In this document: positions 9,166-20,168 of the stretch, one piece after another
Numbering within the stretch: the stretch's first letter is position 1
Layout: each line of letters begins with the position of its first letter
Program-made: the position numbers and the translations under genes
Notes under the pieces: generated by a model
Told to the model about the DNA's origin: nothing
What the model saw: the letters and a program-made list of their open reading frames with translations, nothing else
Database searches by the model: none
Assembly: GCF_025175675.1 (NCBI RefSeq)
Contig: NZ_JANIOA010000003.1
Span: forward strand, 97,602-161,601
Direction: 5' to 3'
Source: Sedimenticola hydrogenitrophicus
GTDB taxonomy: Bacteria; Pseudomonadota; Gammaproteobacteria; Chromatiales; Chromatiaceae
DNA length: 64,000 nucleotides

Positions 9166-9207
9166 ACGACACAGACACTTCTTCCCGGCGGTGCGCACCG
9201 CAGGACA

Positions 9208-9282
9208 GGGGTCGGAGTCAAATTTGATCAAGGAAACGGAGCATTTGATACGACAATATCCATCAAATTTGACTCCGACCCC
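9208..9282. repeat. GGGGTCGGAGTC hairpin element, copy 1
   Basis: Perfect 21-bp arms at 9208-9228 and 9262-9282 with a 33-nt loop. The outer 12 bases GGGGTCGGAGTC are shared with the elements at 19819-19889 and 25000-25068. The inner arm (AAATTTGAT) is unique to this copy but still pairs perfectly. Confidence 0.9.
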
Positions 9283-9412
9283 GATAGGAATCTTCCAACG
9301 GGGCGCGACAGACCGGCAGTTTCGGTTAGAATGCGGCTTTGCCGCGCCTGCAACAGGCCTGTCTTCCGACGGCGGCTTACCCAATCAGTGATAACCAGTC
9401 AGGACTACAGCT

Positions 9413-10591
9413 ATGCAATTTCGCTCCTTCAACCCCCCCGTTCGCACCCTGATGGGCCCCGGCCCCTCCGATGTCCACCCGCGCATCCTGGAGGCCATGT
9501 CCCGGCCCACCATCGGCCACCTGGACCCCGCCTTCGTGCAGATGATGGAGGAGGTGAAGGCACTGCTGCAGTACGCCTTCCAGACCAAAAACGAGCTGAC
9601 CATGCCGGTCTCCGCCCCCGGCTCCGCCGGCATGGAGACCTGTTTCGCCAACCTGGTGGAACCGGGTGACCAGGTAATCGTCTGCCAGAACGGCGTCTTC
9701 GGCGGGCGCATGAAGGAGAACGTGGAGCGCTGCGGCGGTAGCGCGATCATGGTGGAGGACACCTGGGGCGAGGCGATCGATCCGAACAAGCTGGAGGAGG
9801 CCCTGAAGGCCAACCCGGAGGCGCGCATCGTCGCCTTCGTCCAGGCCGAGACCTCCACCGGCGCCCAATCGGACGCCGAGACCCTGGTGAAACTGGCCCA
9901 CCAGTACGACTGCCTGACTATCGTGGATGCGGTCACCTCCCTGGGTGGCACCCCGGTCAAGGTGGATGAGTGGGGTATCGACGCCATCTACTCCGGCACC
10001 CAGAAGTGCCTCTCCTGCACCCCGGGCCTGTCTCCGGTCAGCTTCGGCGAGCGCGCCCTGGAGAAGATCCGCAACCGCAAGCAGAAGGTACAGAGCTGGT
10101 TCATGGACCTGAACCTGGTGATGGGCTACTGGGGCAGCGGCGCCAAGCGCGCCTACCACCACACCGCGCCGATCAACGCCCTGTATGGTCTGCACGAGGC
10201 GCTGCTGATGCTCAGGGAGGAGGGACTGGAGAATGCCTGGCGGCGGCACATGAACAACCACCTGGCGCTGCGCGCCCGTCTGGAGGCGCTGGGTCTGACC
10301 TTCATCGTCAACGAGGCGGACCGCCTGCCCCAGCTCAACGCCGTCTCCATTCCGGCGGGTATCGATGACGCCGAGGTGCGCAACCGCCTGCTCAATGAGT
10401 ACAACCTGGAGATCGGCGCCGGCCTCGGTGCCCTGGCGGGCAAGGTGTGGCGCATCGGCCTGATGGGTCACGCCAGCCGCGCGGAGAACATCCTGCTCTG
10501 CGCCGGCGCCCTGGAGACCATCCTCTCCGACCTGGGCGCCGACACCGGCCGGGCGGCCCCCCAGGCCGCCCTGGAGGAGGTGCTGGCCTGA
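9413..10591 (+). CDS. Serine-glyoxylate / alanine-glyoxylate-type aminotransferase (class V, PLP)
   Basis: The 392-residue class V aminotransferase begins [23 protein letters not shown], the usual start of serine/alanine-glyoxylate aminotransferases. The PLP-binding Lys is K198 in SGTQKCLS, preceded by the Asp of [11 protein letters not shown]. The conserved [14 protein letters not shown] region is present near residue 68. The enzyme transfers an amino group to glyoxylate, giving glycine and hydroxypyruvate or pyruvate. Its position next to AceK, malate synthase and isocitrate lyase fits glyoxylate disposal. CAGGA lies eight bases before ATG. Whether serine, alanine or another amino acid is the donor cannot be read from the sequence. 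Confidence 0.88.
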   Translation: MQFRSFNPPVRTLMGPGPSDVHPRILEAMSRPTIGHLDPAFVQMMEEVKALLQYAFQTKNELTMPVSAPGSAGMETCFANLVEPGDQVIVCQNGVFGGRMKENVERCGGSAIMVEDTWGEAIDPNKLEEALKANPEARIVAFVQAETSTGAQSDAETLVKLAHQYDCLTIVDAVTSLGGTPVKVDEWGIDAIYSGTQKCLSCTPGLSPVSFGERALEKIRNRKQKVQSWFMDLNLVMGYWGSGAKRAYHHTAPINALYGLHEALLMLREEGLENAWRRHMNNHLALRARLEALGLTFIVNEADRLPQLNAVSIPAGIDDAEVRNRLLNEYNLEIGAGLGALAGKVWRIGLMGHASRAENILLCAGALETILSDLGADTGRAAPQAALEEVLA

Positions 10592-10602
10592 CCGCCACGC
10601 CC

Positions 10603-10791
10603 GTTGCTGCGGTTCGCTACGCCCATCACACCGACTATATCCATTGGAACCCGGTAAAACATGGCTGGGTACCACGGGTTTCCGATTGGCCATACTCGAG
10701 CTTCCATCGCCATGTCGAGAAAGGAGTGTATCCCATCGACTGGGCAGGCAGTTCATTGGATGAAATGGAGACAGGGGAAGCTTATGAATGA
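10603..10791 (+). pseudogene. C-terminal fragment of a REP-associated tyrosine transposase (RAYT)
   Basis: About 60 codons encode [20 protein letters not shown], then [24 protein letters not shown], which is the characteristic C-terminal region of Y1-type REP-associated transposases. The catalytic HUH and Tyr portion is absent; the fragment starts 12 bp after the aminotransferase stop without its own start. It is immediately followed by REP-like repeats, the usual RAYT companions. Confidence 0.85.
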
Positions 10792-10920
10792 TGCGGTTCG
10801 CACCACTCACCGCATCCTACGACATCGGCGGCGATACACCCCGATGTAGGGTGCCGGTAAGCGCGGCGAGCCGCGTCAACCGCACCACGTAGGGTGCCGG
10901 TGAGCTTGCGAACCGCACCA
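10788..10920. repeat. REP-like array (GTAGGGTGCCGGTGAG / ATGCGGTTCG..CACCGCATCC)
   Basis: One ATGCGGTTCG...CACCGCATCCTAC unit and two GTAGGGTGCCGGT(A/G)AG...CGCACC units lie directly behind the RAYT fragment. Related units occur at 57204-57294, and half a unit occurs near 24975. Confidence 0.8.
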
Positions 10921-10954
10921 ACCGCCCTCCACGCCAGCGCTCGCGTGGCAAACC

Positions 10955-12709
10955 TCAAGCCGTGGCCGTGCTCTTCTCGAACGCTTCGCGATACTGGTTG
11001 ATAAAGCGGATATCCTGCGAATAGGGGAATACGTCGGCGTGGATGCCGCGGCCGATCTCCTGCTGGCGTTCGCGCCAGTAGTGGGCGTCGAACAGCTCCG
11101 GGTGCAGCTCCAGCAGGGTCTTGCGGATCAGCGGACTGGCGCTGAGGAAGGTGAGGAACTCCTCGGGAAACACATCGGCCTCCCCCACCGAGTACCAGGG
11201 CTCACTGCTCATCTCGTCCTCGGGGGTGCGCGGTGGCGGGATCTGGCGGAAATTGCACTCGGTCATCTTGCAGATCTCGTCATAATCGTAAAACACCACC
11301 TTGCCCTGGTGGGTGACGCCGAAGTTCTTGAACAGCAGGTCGCCGGGGAAGATATTGGCCGCCATCAGCTGCTTCACCGCCAGCCCCCAGTCGTCGAGCA
11401 TGTTGCGTACTGTCTCCGCTGATCCCTCCGCCAGGCAGATATCCAGCGGGGTCATGCGGTGCTCGATATAGAGGTGGTTGATGATCAGCTTGTCGCCGTC
11501 CCGCTCCAACTGGGACGGGATTGATGCCTCCAGCTCCGCCAGCAGCTCCGGGTCGATGCGATCCCGCGGAAAGGCGGTCTTGGAAAACTCCAGGGTATCC
11601 GCCATGCGCCCCACCCGGTCGTGCAGCTTGACCTGCAGGTAGCGCTGCTTCACCTGGGCGTGGGTAATGTTCTTCTGCGGCGCGAAGCGGTCGCGGATCA
11701 CCTTGAAGACGAACGGATAGGAGGGGAGCGTGAACACCATCATCACCAGTCCACGCACGCCCGGCGCTACGATAAAGCGGTCGTTGCTGTTGTTCAGATG
11801 GCGCAGCAGGTCGCGGTAGAACTCGTTCTTCGCCTGCTTGTGGAAACCGATGCTCATGTAGAGCTCGGCGAGCGGCTTGTTGGGCATGATGCTCTGCAAA
11901 AAACTGACCGTGGCCGCCGGAATCGAGTTGTTGGCCATGAAATAGGCGCGGGCGAAGCTGAACAGCGCCTCCACCTCCTCGTGGCTGGTGAGCAGGCTGT
12001 CGACAAAGATGGTGCCGCGATAGTTCAGCAGCGGCAGCACCAGCGGCCGCACCCCCTCGCTGCTCACCACCCGGCCGATCAGGTAGGCCGCCTTGTTGCG
12101 ATAGAACGGGGCCTCCAGTACGTCGATGCGCAGCCCGTCATCCGCCAACTGGCCGAAGGGGGAACGGGTGCGGAAGGCGTGGGCGACATGCTGGATATCG
12201 CGCTCCATATCCTGATAGGGGATGCGGAAATAGAAGCCGGAGAGGATCTCCCGCAGACAGGTCTCCAGGCCGCCGTCCTTGAGATGAAAGGACATGAACA
12301 CCCGGTCGCGCCGGGTCAGTTCCTCCCGGTCCACCCCGGACTCGATAAAGATCTTGTCATTATCAAAATACTGGCGGGCGAACATCTTGCAGAAGACCGA
12401 GTTGTAGAAGGTCTCGGCCAGTTCCGGGCGCCGGTAGTTGACCAGGAACTGCTGATACTGGGTCTTCACCCGCTGCCACAGGGCATCATCCACCTGGGAG
12501 ACATCGAAGGTGGAGCGCACCTTATCGATCGCCTCCTGCACCCGTCGGTCATAGAAACTGATCCGGTCCACCGAGGCCTGCCGGATCGCCTCCCAGTCAG
12601 CCTGCTCGTAACTCTGGCGCACTTGGCGGGTGATCTCCTGAAAAAAGGAGAAGTGGCGTTCGAAGCCGGTAAAAATGGTGCGGGCAAGCTGCTGTGCCAG
12701 ATCTGTCAT
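10955..12709 (-). CDS. aceK: Isocitrate dehydrogenase kinase/phosphatase
   Basis: A 584-residue AceK, the full family length. It phosphorylates and dephosphorylates isocitrate dehydrogenase, diverting isocitrate to the glyoxylate shunt. Family landmarks are the start LAQQLARTIFTGFERHFS-like, SFHLKDGGLETCLREILSGF, APGVRGLVMMVFTLPSYPFV (ATP-binding region, about residue 315-335), NHLYIEHRMTPLDI and FGVTHQGKVVFYDYDEIC (metal-binding DYDE). ATG 12709 has AGGAG nine bases upstream. It diverges from aceB-aceA, unlike the co-directional aceBAK operon of enteric bacteria, so expression may be separately controlled. Confidence 0.97.
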   Translation of the reverse strand: MTDLAQQLARTIFTGFERHFSFFQEITRQVRQSYEQADWEAIRQASVDRISFYDRRVQEAIDKVRSTFDVSQVDDALWQRVKTQYQQFLVNYRRPELAETFYNSVFCKMFARQYFDNDKIFIESGVDREELTRRDRVFMSFHLKDGGLETCLREILSGFYFRIPYQDMERDIQHVAHAFRTRSPFGQLADDGLRIDVLEAPFYRNKAAYLIGRVVSSEGVRPLVLPLLNYRGTIFVDSLLTSHEEVEALFSFARAYFMANNSIPAATVSFLQSIMPNKPLAELYMSIGFHKQAKNEFYRDLLRHLNNSNDRFIVAPGVRGLVMMVFTLPSYPFVFKVIRDRFAPQKNITHAQVKQRYLQVKLHDRVGRMADTLEFSKTAFPRDRIDPELLAELEASIPSQLERDGDKLIINHLYIEHRMTPLDICLAEGSAETVRNMLDDWGLAVKQLMAANIFPGDLLFKNFGVTHQGKVVFYDYDEICKMTECNFRQIPPPRTPEDEMSSEPWYSVGEADVFPEEFLTFLSASPLIRKTLLELHPELFDAHYWRERQQEIGRGIHADVFPYSQDIRFINQYREAFEKSTATA

Positions 12710-13117
12710 GTACCCATACTCCTGGAAACGCGGTCTCGGATCAATTTGATATAAATATAGCTTTCAAATTCAATACATTAACTTATCAGCCCCCCGATCC
12801 ATGAAAAAACCGCGCCGCCAGGGGTAGCGCCCCGACGCCCAACCTGCCCGGTCAAGCCCGACAGACTCTCGGGTAAATCACTCTATTGCCGATCTGAAAG
12901 AGAGATTGCATGGTGGTTACGGTTTTATTACTACCCTATTTTCTTCCGCATCGCAGCATAAAGAATTTCAATACAAACTATTAAAGTATTTATGGTTCTT
13001 AATAGTTCACAATTGCGTATGCTCTATGCCGTTCCAACCATCTATTTGCTTGTTATTTCTAAGGTTTTACCTGATTCCTTGGGTATTTCCCTAATAAGCA
13101 TCAGGGGAGATACCACC
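12710..13117. promoter_or_regulatory. Divergent aceK / aceB control region, AT-rich
   Basis: This 408-bp gap separates the two divergent shunt transcripts. The part from about 12900 to 13100 is strikingly AT-rich compared with the surroundings and contains no gene. I see no operator that I can name. AGGGGAGA (13104-13111) is the aceB ribosome-binding site. Confidence 0.55.
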
Positions 13118-14749
<1,632 letters not shown>

Positions 14750-14845
14750 GACAACCGTATAGCCAAAACCGTTGGTCCCCTGCCACCCGGCGGGAGGATT
14801 GAACGGAGGAGGTTCGATGAGAGCAATACTGAAGGAGATTGTGAT

Positions 14846-16156
<1,311 letters not shown>

Positions 16157-16178
16157 GCGACTTTCATGACAGCGTGAC

Positions 16179-16210
16179 CGGCCACTCCCGCAAGGGTGTG
16201 GCCGTTTTTA
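16179..16210 (+). terminator. Rho-independent terminator after aceA
   Basis: CGGCCAC (16179-16185) pairs with GTGGCCG (16198-16204) and is followed directly by TTTTTA, 23 bp after the aceA stop. Confidence 0.85.
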
Positions 16211-16222
16211 CTTAGGAATTGG

Positions 16223-16429
16223 GTAACTACTCACGATGTGATTGGCCTGCCTTGTTGGCCGATCTTGATGGCGCCTCGAATCCGGTCCCTTTTTCAGATT
16301 CAAGCCTGTCCTTGTTTGAGCGAAGCGAGTTTGGGCAGGCGCTGAAAAAGGGGCCGGATTCGAGGAAGCAAGCCATCATGTGAGGCCGGCAAGGCAGGAC
16401 AATCACTTACAGACCGAGTGAGTAATTAC
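16223..16429. repeat. 207-bp palindromic element, copy 1
   Basis: Ends GTAACTACTCAC (16223-16234) and GTGAGTAATTAC (16418-16429) are inverted copies. Inside, CCTCGAATCCGGTCC..CTTTTTCAG pairs with CTGAAAAAGGGGCCGGATTC, and GCCTGCCTTG pairs with CAAGGCAGGA. A second copy of the same length and orientation lies at 44562-44768. It ends five bases before the Shine-Dalgarno of the RraA-like gene. Confidence 0.92.
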
Positions 16430-16444
16430 CAGGAGGAGAAAAAC

Positions 16445-16939
16445 ATGACCCAAGCGCCAACCACCTTGGAAAAAACCGCCGACATCTACGACCAGTTCGA
16501 GCAGCAGATACAGGTTTGCGAACCGATCTTTCGGGATTACGGCGGCAAGCGTCGCTTCAGCGGCCCAATCGCAACCCTCAAATGCCATGAGGACAACTCA
16601 CTGGTCGGGCAGCGGCTGGGCGAGCCTGGCAACGGCCGGGTACTGGTGGTCGATGCCGGCGGCTCGCTGCGCTGCGCCATGCTGGGCGATATCCTGGCGC
16701 AAAAAGGGGTCGATAATGGCTGGAACGGGGTAGTGATGTACGGCTGTATCCGCGATGCATGCGATATTGCCGAGATGTCCCTGGGGGTCAAGGCGCTGGC
16801 CACTATACCGAAAAAGAGTATCAAAAAAGGCGCCGGCGAATCGGACCTGACGGTCACCTTCGCCCAGGTCGCCTTCAAACCCGGCGACTGGCTGTATGCC
16901 GATGAAGACGGGGTAGTGGTGCTGCCGGCCGGGGCGTGA
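16445..16939 (+). CDS. rraA: RraA-like protein (ribonuclease activity regulator / HMG aldolase fold)
   Basis: A 164-residue member of the RraA/DMK-aldolase family with VVDAGGSLRCAMLGDILA, NGWNGVVMYGCIRD and the C-terminal PGDWLYADEDGVVVLP. E. coli RraA binds RNase E and inhibits it; relatives are class II aldolases for 4-hydroxy-4-methyl-2-oxoglutarate. The R-D pair in GCIRDACDI corresponds to the aldolase site region, so the fold alone does not separate the two roles. AGGAGGAG six bases before ATG 16445 sets the start. Its leader comes from the end of a palindromic element, so its promoter is probably within or before that element. Confidence 0.85.
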   Translation: MTQAPTTLEKTADIYDQFEQQIQVCEPIFRDYGGKRRFSGPIATLKCHEDNSLVGQRLGEPGNGRVLVVDAGGSLRCAMLGDILAQKGVDNGWNGVVMYGCIRDACDIAEMSLGVKALATIPKKSIKKGAGESDLTVTFAQVAFKPGDWLYADEDGVVVLPAGA

Positions 16940-17126
16940 CCACGCAGCCACCGCCAGGCATACTGCGAAGGGTTTTTGACCCGACCAGCCGTCAAGTCTG
17001 GTCAGGGAGAGCGACCTTCAGACAACCCTCTAGCAACTTCAATCCTGACACACTACACTTGCCCTACCTGTTCAACAGGCGGACTGCCGCGGCGGTCCGC
17101 TACCCTATCGCAACAAGAGATCCGCA

Positions 17127-17915
17127 ATGCCGCGACACCCCAGGGCGCTGAAGGGAATTCAGGCCATTGCACTGGCCTTCTCGCTGGCCTTCTCTCTTTA
17201 TCCCCTGACCGGGGAGAGCACCCCCGCAACGGGGCATGCCAGGAGCGTGACCGACAACCCGACCATCGCCCTGGTAACGGCCCACCTGCTGCCCTACAGC
17301 ATCCAGGAGGGGCGGGAGCAAGGGTTCATGGTGGAGCTGGTGCGGGAGATCGAGCGGCGCCTGGGGAGCAACCGGCCGGTGCGCTTCCTGCCCTGGTCAC
17401 GGGCGATCCGCAACACCCGCCTGTCGCCGAATCACGTCATCTTCCCCCTCACCCGCACCCCCGAACGGGAGCCTCATTTCGACTGGGCCATTGAGGTGGC
17501 ACCGATTCACCTGGTATTCGTCACCCTGAACGGCCGGCGCCTGGACCTGGCCCAAGCGCGCCGGCTCAGCGCCATCGCCGTGCAGCAGGACACCCCGTTC
17601 GAGCAGTATCTGCGGCAGCAGGGGTTCACCAACCTGGTGGTCACCTCCAGCGCCGCGCCGATCCCGATCCGCATGCTGCGGGCCGGCCGGGTACAGGCCT
17701 GGTTCACCGCCCGTGACCTGGCCGCCTACTCGCTACGCGAGCAGTTCGTCACGGAACCCATCAGCTACAGCGACCCCATCACCTCGGGTAGCGTCTATAT
17801 CGCCCTCTCCCGGGAGTTCCCGGCCGCGCTTCGGCAGGACTACCGGGACACTTTCAACGCCATGCAGCAGGACGGCACCTACCGGCGCATCATGGATCGT
17901 TACCTGCGCAACTGA
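17127..17915 (+). CDS. Periplasmic solute-binding protein, family 3 (SBP_bac_3-like)
   Basis: 262 residues with a signal peptide (about 1-30; LAFSLAFSLYPLTG) and a family-3 binding fold: GFMVELVREIERRLG, VRFLPWSRAIRNTR, and the C-terminal FNAMQQDGTYRRIMDRYL. Such proteins bind amino acids or small carboxylates for ABC transporters or sensor proteins. No permease or ATPase is adjacent. The protein resembles the orphan group in which the conserved WSRA motif replaces the amino-acid site Arg-Asp, so a ligand cannot be assigned. It precedes the benzoate-CoA ligase cluster but is separated from it by a sigma-54 promoter. Confidence 0.8.
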   Translation: MPRHPRALKGIQAIALAFSLAFSLYPLTGESTPATGHARSVTDNPTIALVTAHLLPYSIQEGREQGFMVELVREIERRLGSNRPVRFLPWSRAIRNTRLSPNHVIFPLTRTPEREPHFDWAIEVAPIHLVFVTLNGRRLDLAQARRLSAIAVQQDTPFEQYLRQQGFTNLVVTSSAAPIPIRMLRAGRVQAWFTARDLAAYSLREQFVTEPISYSDPITSGSVYIALSREFPAALRQDYRDTFNAMQQDGTYRRIMDRYLRN

Positions 17916-17947
17916 TTCCCATCCGCCAATCGCGCCATCGGCGTTTC

Positions 17948-17975
17948 TTTACACCGAAAGCGCTTTTTTTACACC
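17948..17975 (+). promoter_or_regulatory. Candidate upstream activator site (paired TTTACACC boxes)
   Basis: TTTACACC occurs at 17948-17955 and again at 17968-17975, exactly 20 bp (about two helical turns) apart, bracketing the palindrome AAAGCGCTTT (17957-17966). It sits about 120-145 bp upstream of the -24 element, the usual distance for an NtrC-family enhancer. The role is inferred. Confidence 0.45.
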
Positions 17976-18091
17976 AGACCCCCGATTGAACTCCCGCAGG
18001 TCCCGCCGCCGGCTCGACTCGGCGACGATTTTTCATCGCTATATCATGAACTTGTCAACAATATTCCAAAATCCGCCGCAACCGCACCAGA

Positions 18092-18107
18092 TTGGCACAA
18101 CCCTTGT
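18092..18107 (+). promoter_or_regulatory. Sigma-54 promoter (-24/-12) for benzoate-CoA ligase
   Basis: TTGGCAC AACCC TTGT matches the sigma-54 consensus YTGGCAC-N5-TTGC at all but the last base, with GG and GT in correct 12-bp register. It lies about 100 bp upstream of the ATG at 18207. Confidence 0.8.
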
Positions 18108-18206
18108 AACCATATGGTGATAAACCGGTCGCCCCTGCCGCTGGTGGAATAACACCTACACTCCACAGACCGGAAGTCTATCCCTATTCAGTGACGGAGA
18201 GATGCA

Positions 18207-19769
18207 ATGCCGCTTGAACTCGATTTGGAACTCGATTTGCCTGGGACCTTCAATGCCGCGGACTATTTTGTGGACAGAAATGTACGCGAGGGCCGGGGCG
18301 ACAAGGTCGCTGTGCGCTGCGGCGACAGCCGCCTCAGCTATGCCGAGATCCAGGCGGGCGTCAACCGCTTCGGCAACACCCTGGACAGTCTCGGGGTGCG
18401 CATGGAGGAGCGCGTCGCCCTGCTGATGCTGGACACCGGCCTCTATCCCCAGGCGTTCTTCGGCACGATCAAGCTGGGCGCCGTTCCAGTCTGCCTCAAC
18501 ACCCTGATGCGCCCCAAGGACTACGAATACTTCCTTAACGACAGCCGCGCCCGGGTACTGGTGATCGACGCCCACCTGTTGCCGAGCCTGGAGCCGATCC
18601 GCGGCAAGCTGCACTTCGTCGAGCACGTGATCGTGGTTAACGGCGAGGCGCCGGCCGGGGACCTGGCCCTCGACGACCTGTGGGCGGACCAGCCGGAGCA
18701 GCTGGAGGCCGCCCCCACCACCCCGGACGACGCCTGTTTCTGGCTCTACAGCTCCGGCTCCACCGGACAGCCCAAGGGCACCGTGCACCTGCAGCGCGAC
18801 ATGGTCTACTCCTGCGAGACCTACGGCAAGCAGGTGCTGGGGGTGAAGGAGGGGGATGTCTGCTTCTCCGCCGCCAAGCTGTTTTTCGCCTACGGCCTGG
18901 GCAACGGGCTCTACTTCCCGTTCAGCGTCGGCGCCACTGCGATCTATCTCCCGGAGCGGCCCACCCCGGAGGCGGTCTACCGCACCATCCAGGAGCAGCG
19001 GCCGACCATTTTCTACGGTGTGCCCACCCTGTACGCCTCGATGCTGGAGGCCGAGGGGTCGCTGGAAGGCGTGCGCATCTGCGTCTCCGCCGGCGAGGCG
19101 CTGCCGGCCGACATCCTGAAACGCTGGCGCGAACGCTTCGGCGTCGACATCCTCGACGGCATCGGCTCCACCGAGCTGGTGCACATCTTCATCTCCAACT
19201 ACCCGGGCGATATCAACCCCGGCAGCACCGGGCGGCTGGTGCCCGGCCATGAAGCGAAGATCGTTGATGAAAACATGCAAGAGGTGCCTCAGGGCGAGGT
19301 CGGCACCTTGCTGGTCAACAGCGGCAGCGCCGCCGCTTATTACTGGAACAAGCGGGAGAAGACCCGCCAGACCATGCTCGGCCCCTGGCTCAATACCGGC
19401 GACAAGTTCTTCATGGATGAGCAGGGGCTGTACTTCTACGCCGGGCGCACCGACGACATGCTCAAGGTGGGCGGCATCTGGCTCTCGCCGATCGAGGTCG
19501 AGGCCTGCATCATCTCCCACCCGGCGGTGCTGGAGTGCGCCGTGGTGGCCGCCACCGACGCGGAGGACCTGGTCAAACCCAAGGCCTACGTGGTGCTCAA
19601 GAGCGGCCAGCAGGAGAGCGACCAGCTGGCCGAGGAGATCAAGCTGTATGTGAAGAACACCCTCGCCCCCTACAAATACCCGCGCTGGCTGGAGTTCATC
19701 GACGAACTGCCGAAGACCGCCACCGGCAAGATCAAGCGCTTCGAGCTGAGAAAGCTGGGGGACTCGTAA
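18207..19769 (+). CDS. Benzoate-CoA ligase family protein
   Basis: 520 residues of the ANL adenylating superfamily, benzoate/4-hydroxybenzoate-CoA ligase branch. It activates an aromatic acid to the acyl-CoA with ATP. The P-loop YSSGSTGQPKGTVH is at 181-194; the benzoate-branch signature KLFFAYGLGNGLYFPF is near residue 228; the adenylate-binding GIGSTELVHIF and NTGDKFF follow; the catalytic Lys is K508 in KTATGKIKR. GGAG lies eight bases before ATG 18207, with an out-of-frame ATG between. Its neighbours are a Liv-type transporter for the likely substrate and a sigma-54 activator pair. The start EFD-like repeat LELDLELDLP is a small duplication. The exact aromatic acid is not determinable; no ring reductase is in view. 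Confidence 0.9.
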   Translation: MPLELDLELDLPGTFNAADYFVDRNVREGRGDKVAVRCGDSRLSYAEIQAGVNRFGNTLDSLGVRMEERVALLMLDTGLYPQAFFGTIKLGAVPVCLNTLMRPKDYEYFLNDSRARVLVIDAHLLPSLEPIRGKLHFVEHVIVVNGEAPAGDLALDDLWADQPEQLEAAPTTPDDACFWLYSSGSTGQPKGTVHLQRDMVYSCETYGKQVLGVKEGDVCFSAAKLFFAYGLGNGLYFPFSVGATAIYLPERPTPEAVYRTIQEQRPTIFYGVPTLYASMLEAEGSLEGVRICVSAGEALPADILKRWRERFGVDILDGIGSTELVHIFISNYPGDINPGSTGRLVPGHEAKIVDENMQEVPQGEVGTLLVNSGSAAAYYWNKREKTRQTMLGPWLNTGDKFFMDEQGLYFYAGRTDDMLKVGGIWLSPIEVEACIISHPAVLECAVVAATDAEDLVKPKAYVVLKSGQQESDQLAEEIKLYVKNTLAPYKYPRWLEFIDELPKTATGKIKRFELRKLGDS

Positions 19770-19794
19770 CTTACCGATGATTTCGGGTCAGATA

Positions 19795-19889
19795 GGGGTA
19801 GGAGTCAAGCGGTCAGGTAGGGGTCGGAGTCAAGCCATGCCATGGCAGAGTAAAAAGGTAAATGGCCGAGTGGCTTGACTCCGACCCCT
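19795..19889. repeat. GGGGTCGGAGTC hairpin element, copy 2, with partial duplicate
   Basis: Perfect 19-bp arms at 19819-19837 and 19871-19889; the inner arm AAGCCA differs from copy 1 but is complementary. A degenerate half copy (TAGGGGTAGGAGTCAAGC) precedes it at about 19795. The surrounding 400-bp gap holds no gene. Confidence 0.88.
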
Positions 19890-19988
19890 GTGGATTAACA
19901 AGCACTGAACACACCGCGTGACAGGACGTTTCCGGAACCACTCCGGCACGTCAAACACAAGCACAAAAGCCACTTTTGCGCTGATGAT

Positions 19989-20149
19989 AAGGGCCTGGAA
20001 AGAAATAACGGTCACAGATTGCGCCGGATTTTCGTTTGCCTTCAAGGCACGGCAAGGCGCGCATAGTCGTTCTATGTAAGTCTTGCCGTAACGCCGAAGG
20101 CGGACGAAAAGACCAGCAAGATGGACCGTTATTTATTGACAGGCCCTAA
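19989..20149. repeat. MITE-like palindromic element upstream of livJ
   Basis: AAGGGCCTGGAAAGAAATAACGG (arms 19989-20013) pairs imperfectly with 20124-20149 (GACCGTTATTTATTGACAGG...). The core also folds (GTTTGCCTTC / GAAGGCGGAC). It ends 20 bp before the substrate-binding-protein start. Confidence 0.8.
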
Positions 20150-20168
20150 CCATAGAGAGGAGAAGCAG

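Noticed and set aside
9208..9282. Rho-independent terminator after the amidotransferase gene
   Set aside because: The loop is 33 nt, there is no T-run, and the sequence belongs to a dispersed family with two other copies.
10447..10791. A 114-residue protein including the RAYT-like tail
   Set aside because: The first half is an out-of-frame reading of the aminotransferase gene; only the part after 10603 is transposase-like, so it is a remnant.
20121..20168. Upstream ATG as livJ start
   Set aside because: It lies within the palindromic element, would mask the Tat signal with 16 extra residues, and lacks a Shine-Dalgarno, whereas ATG 20169 has GAGGAG.
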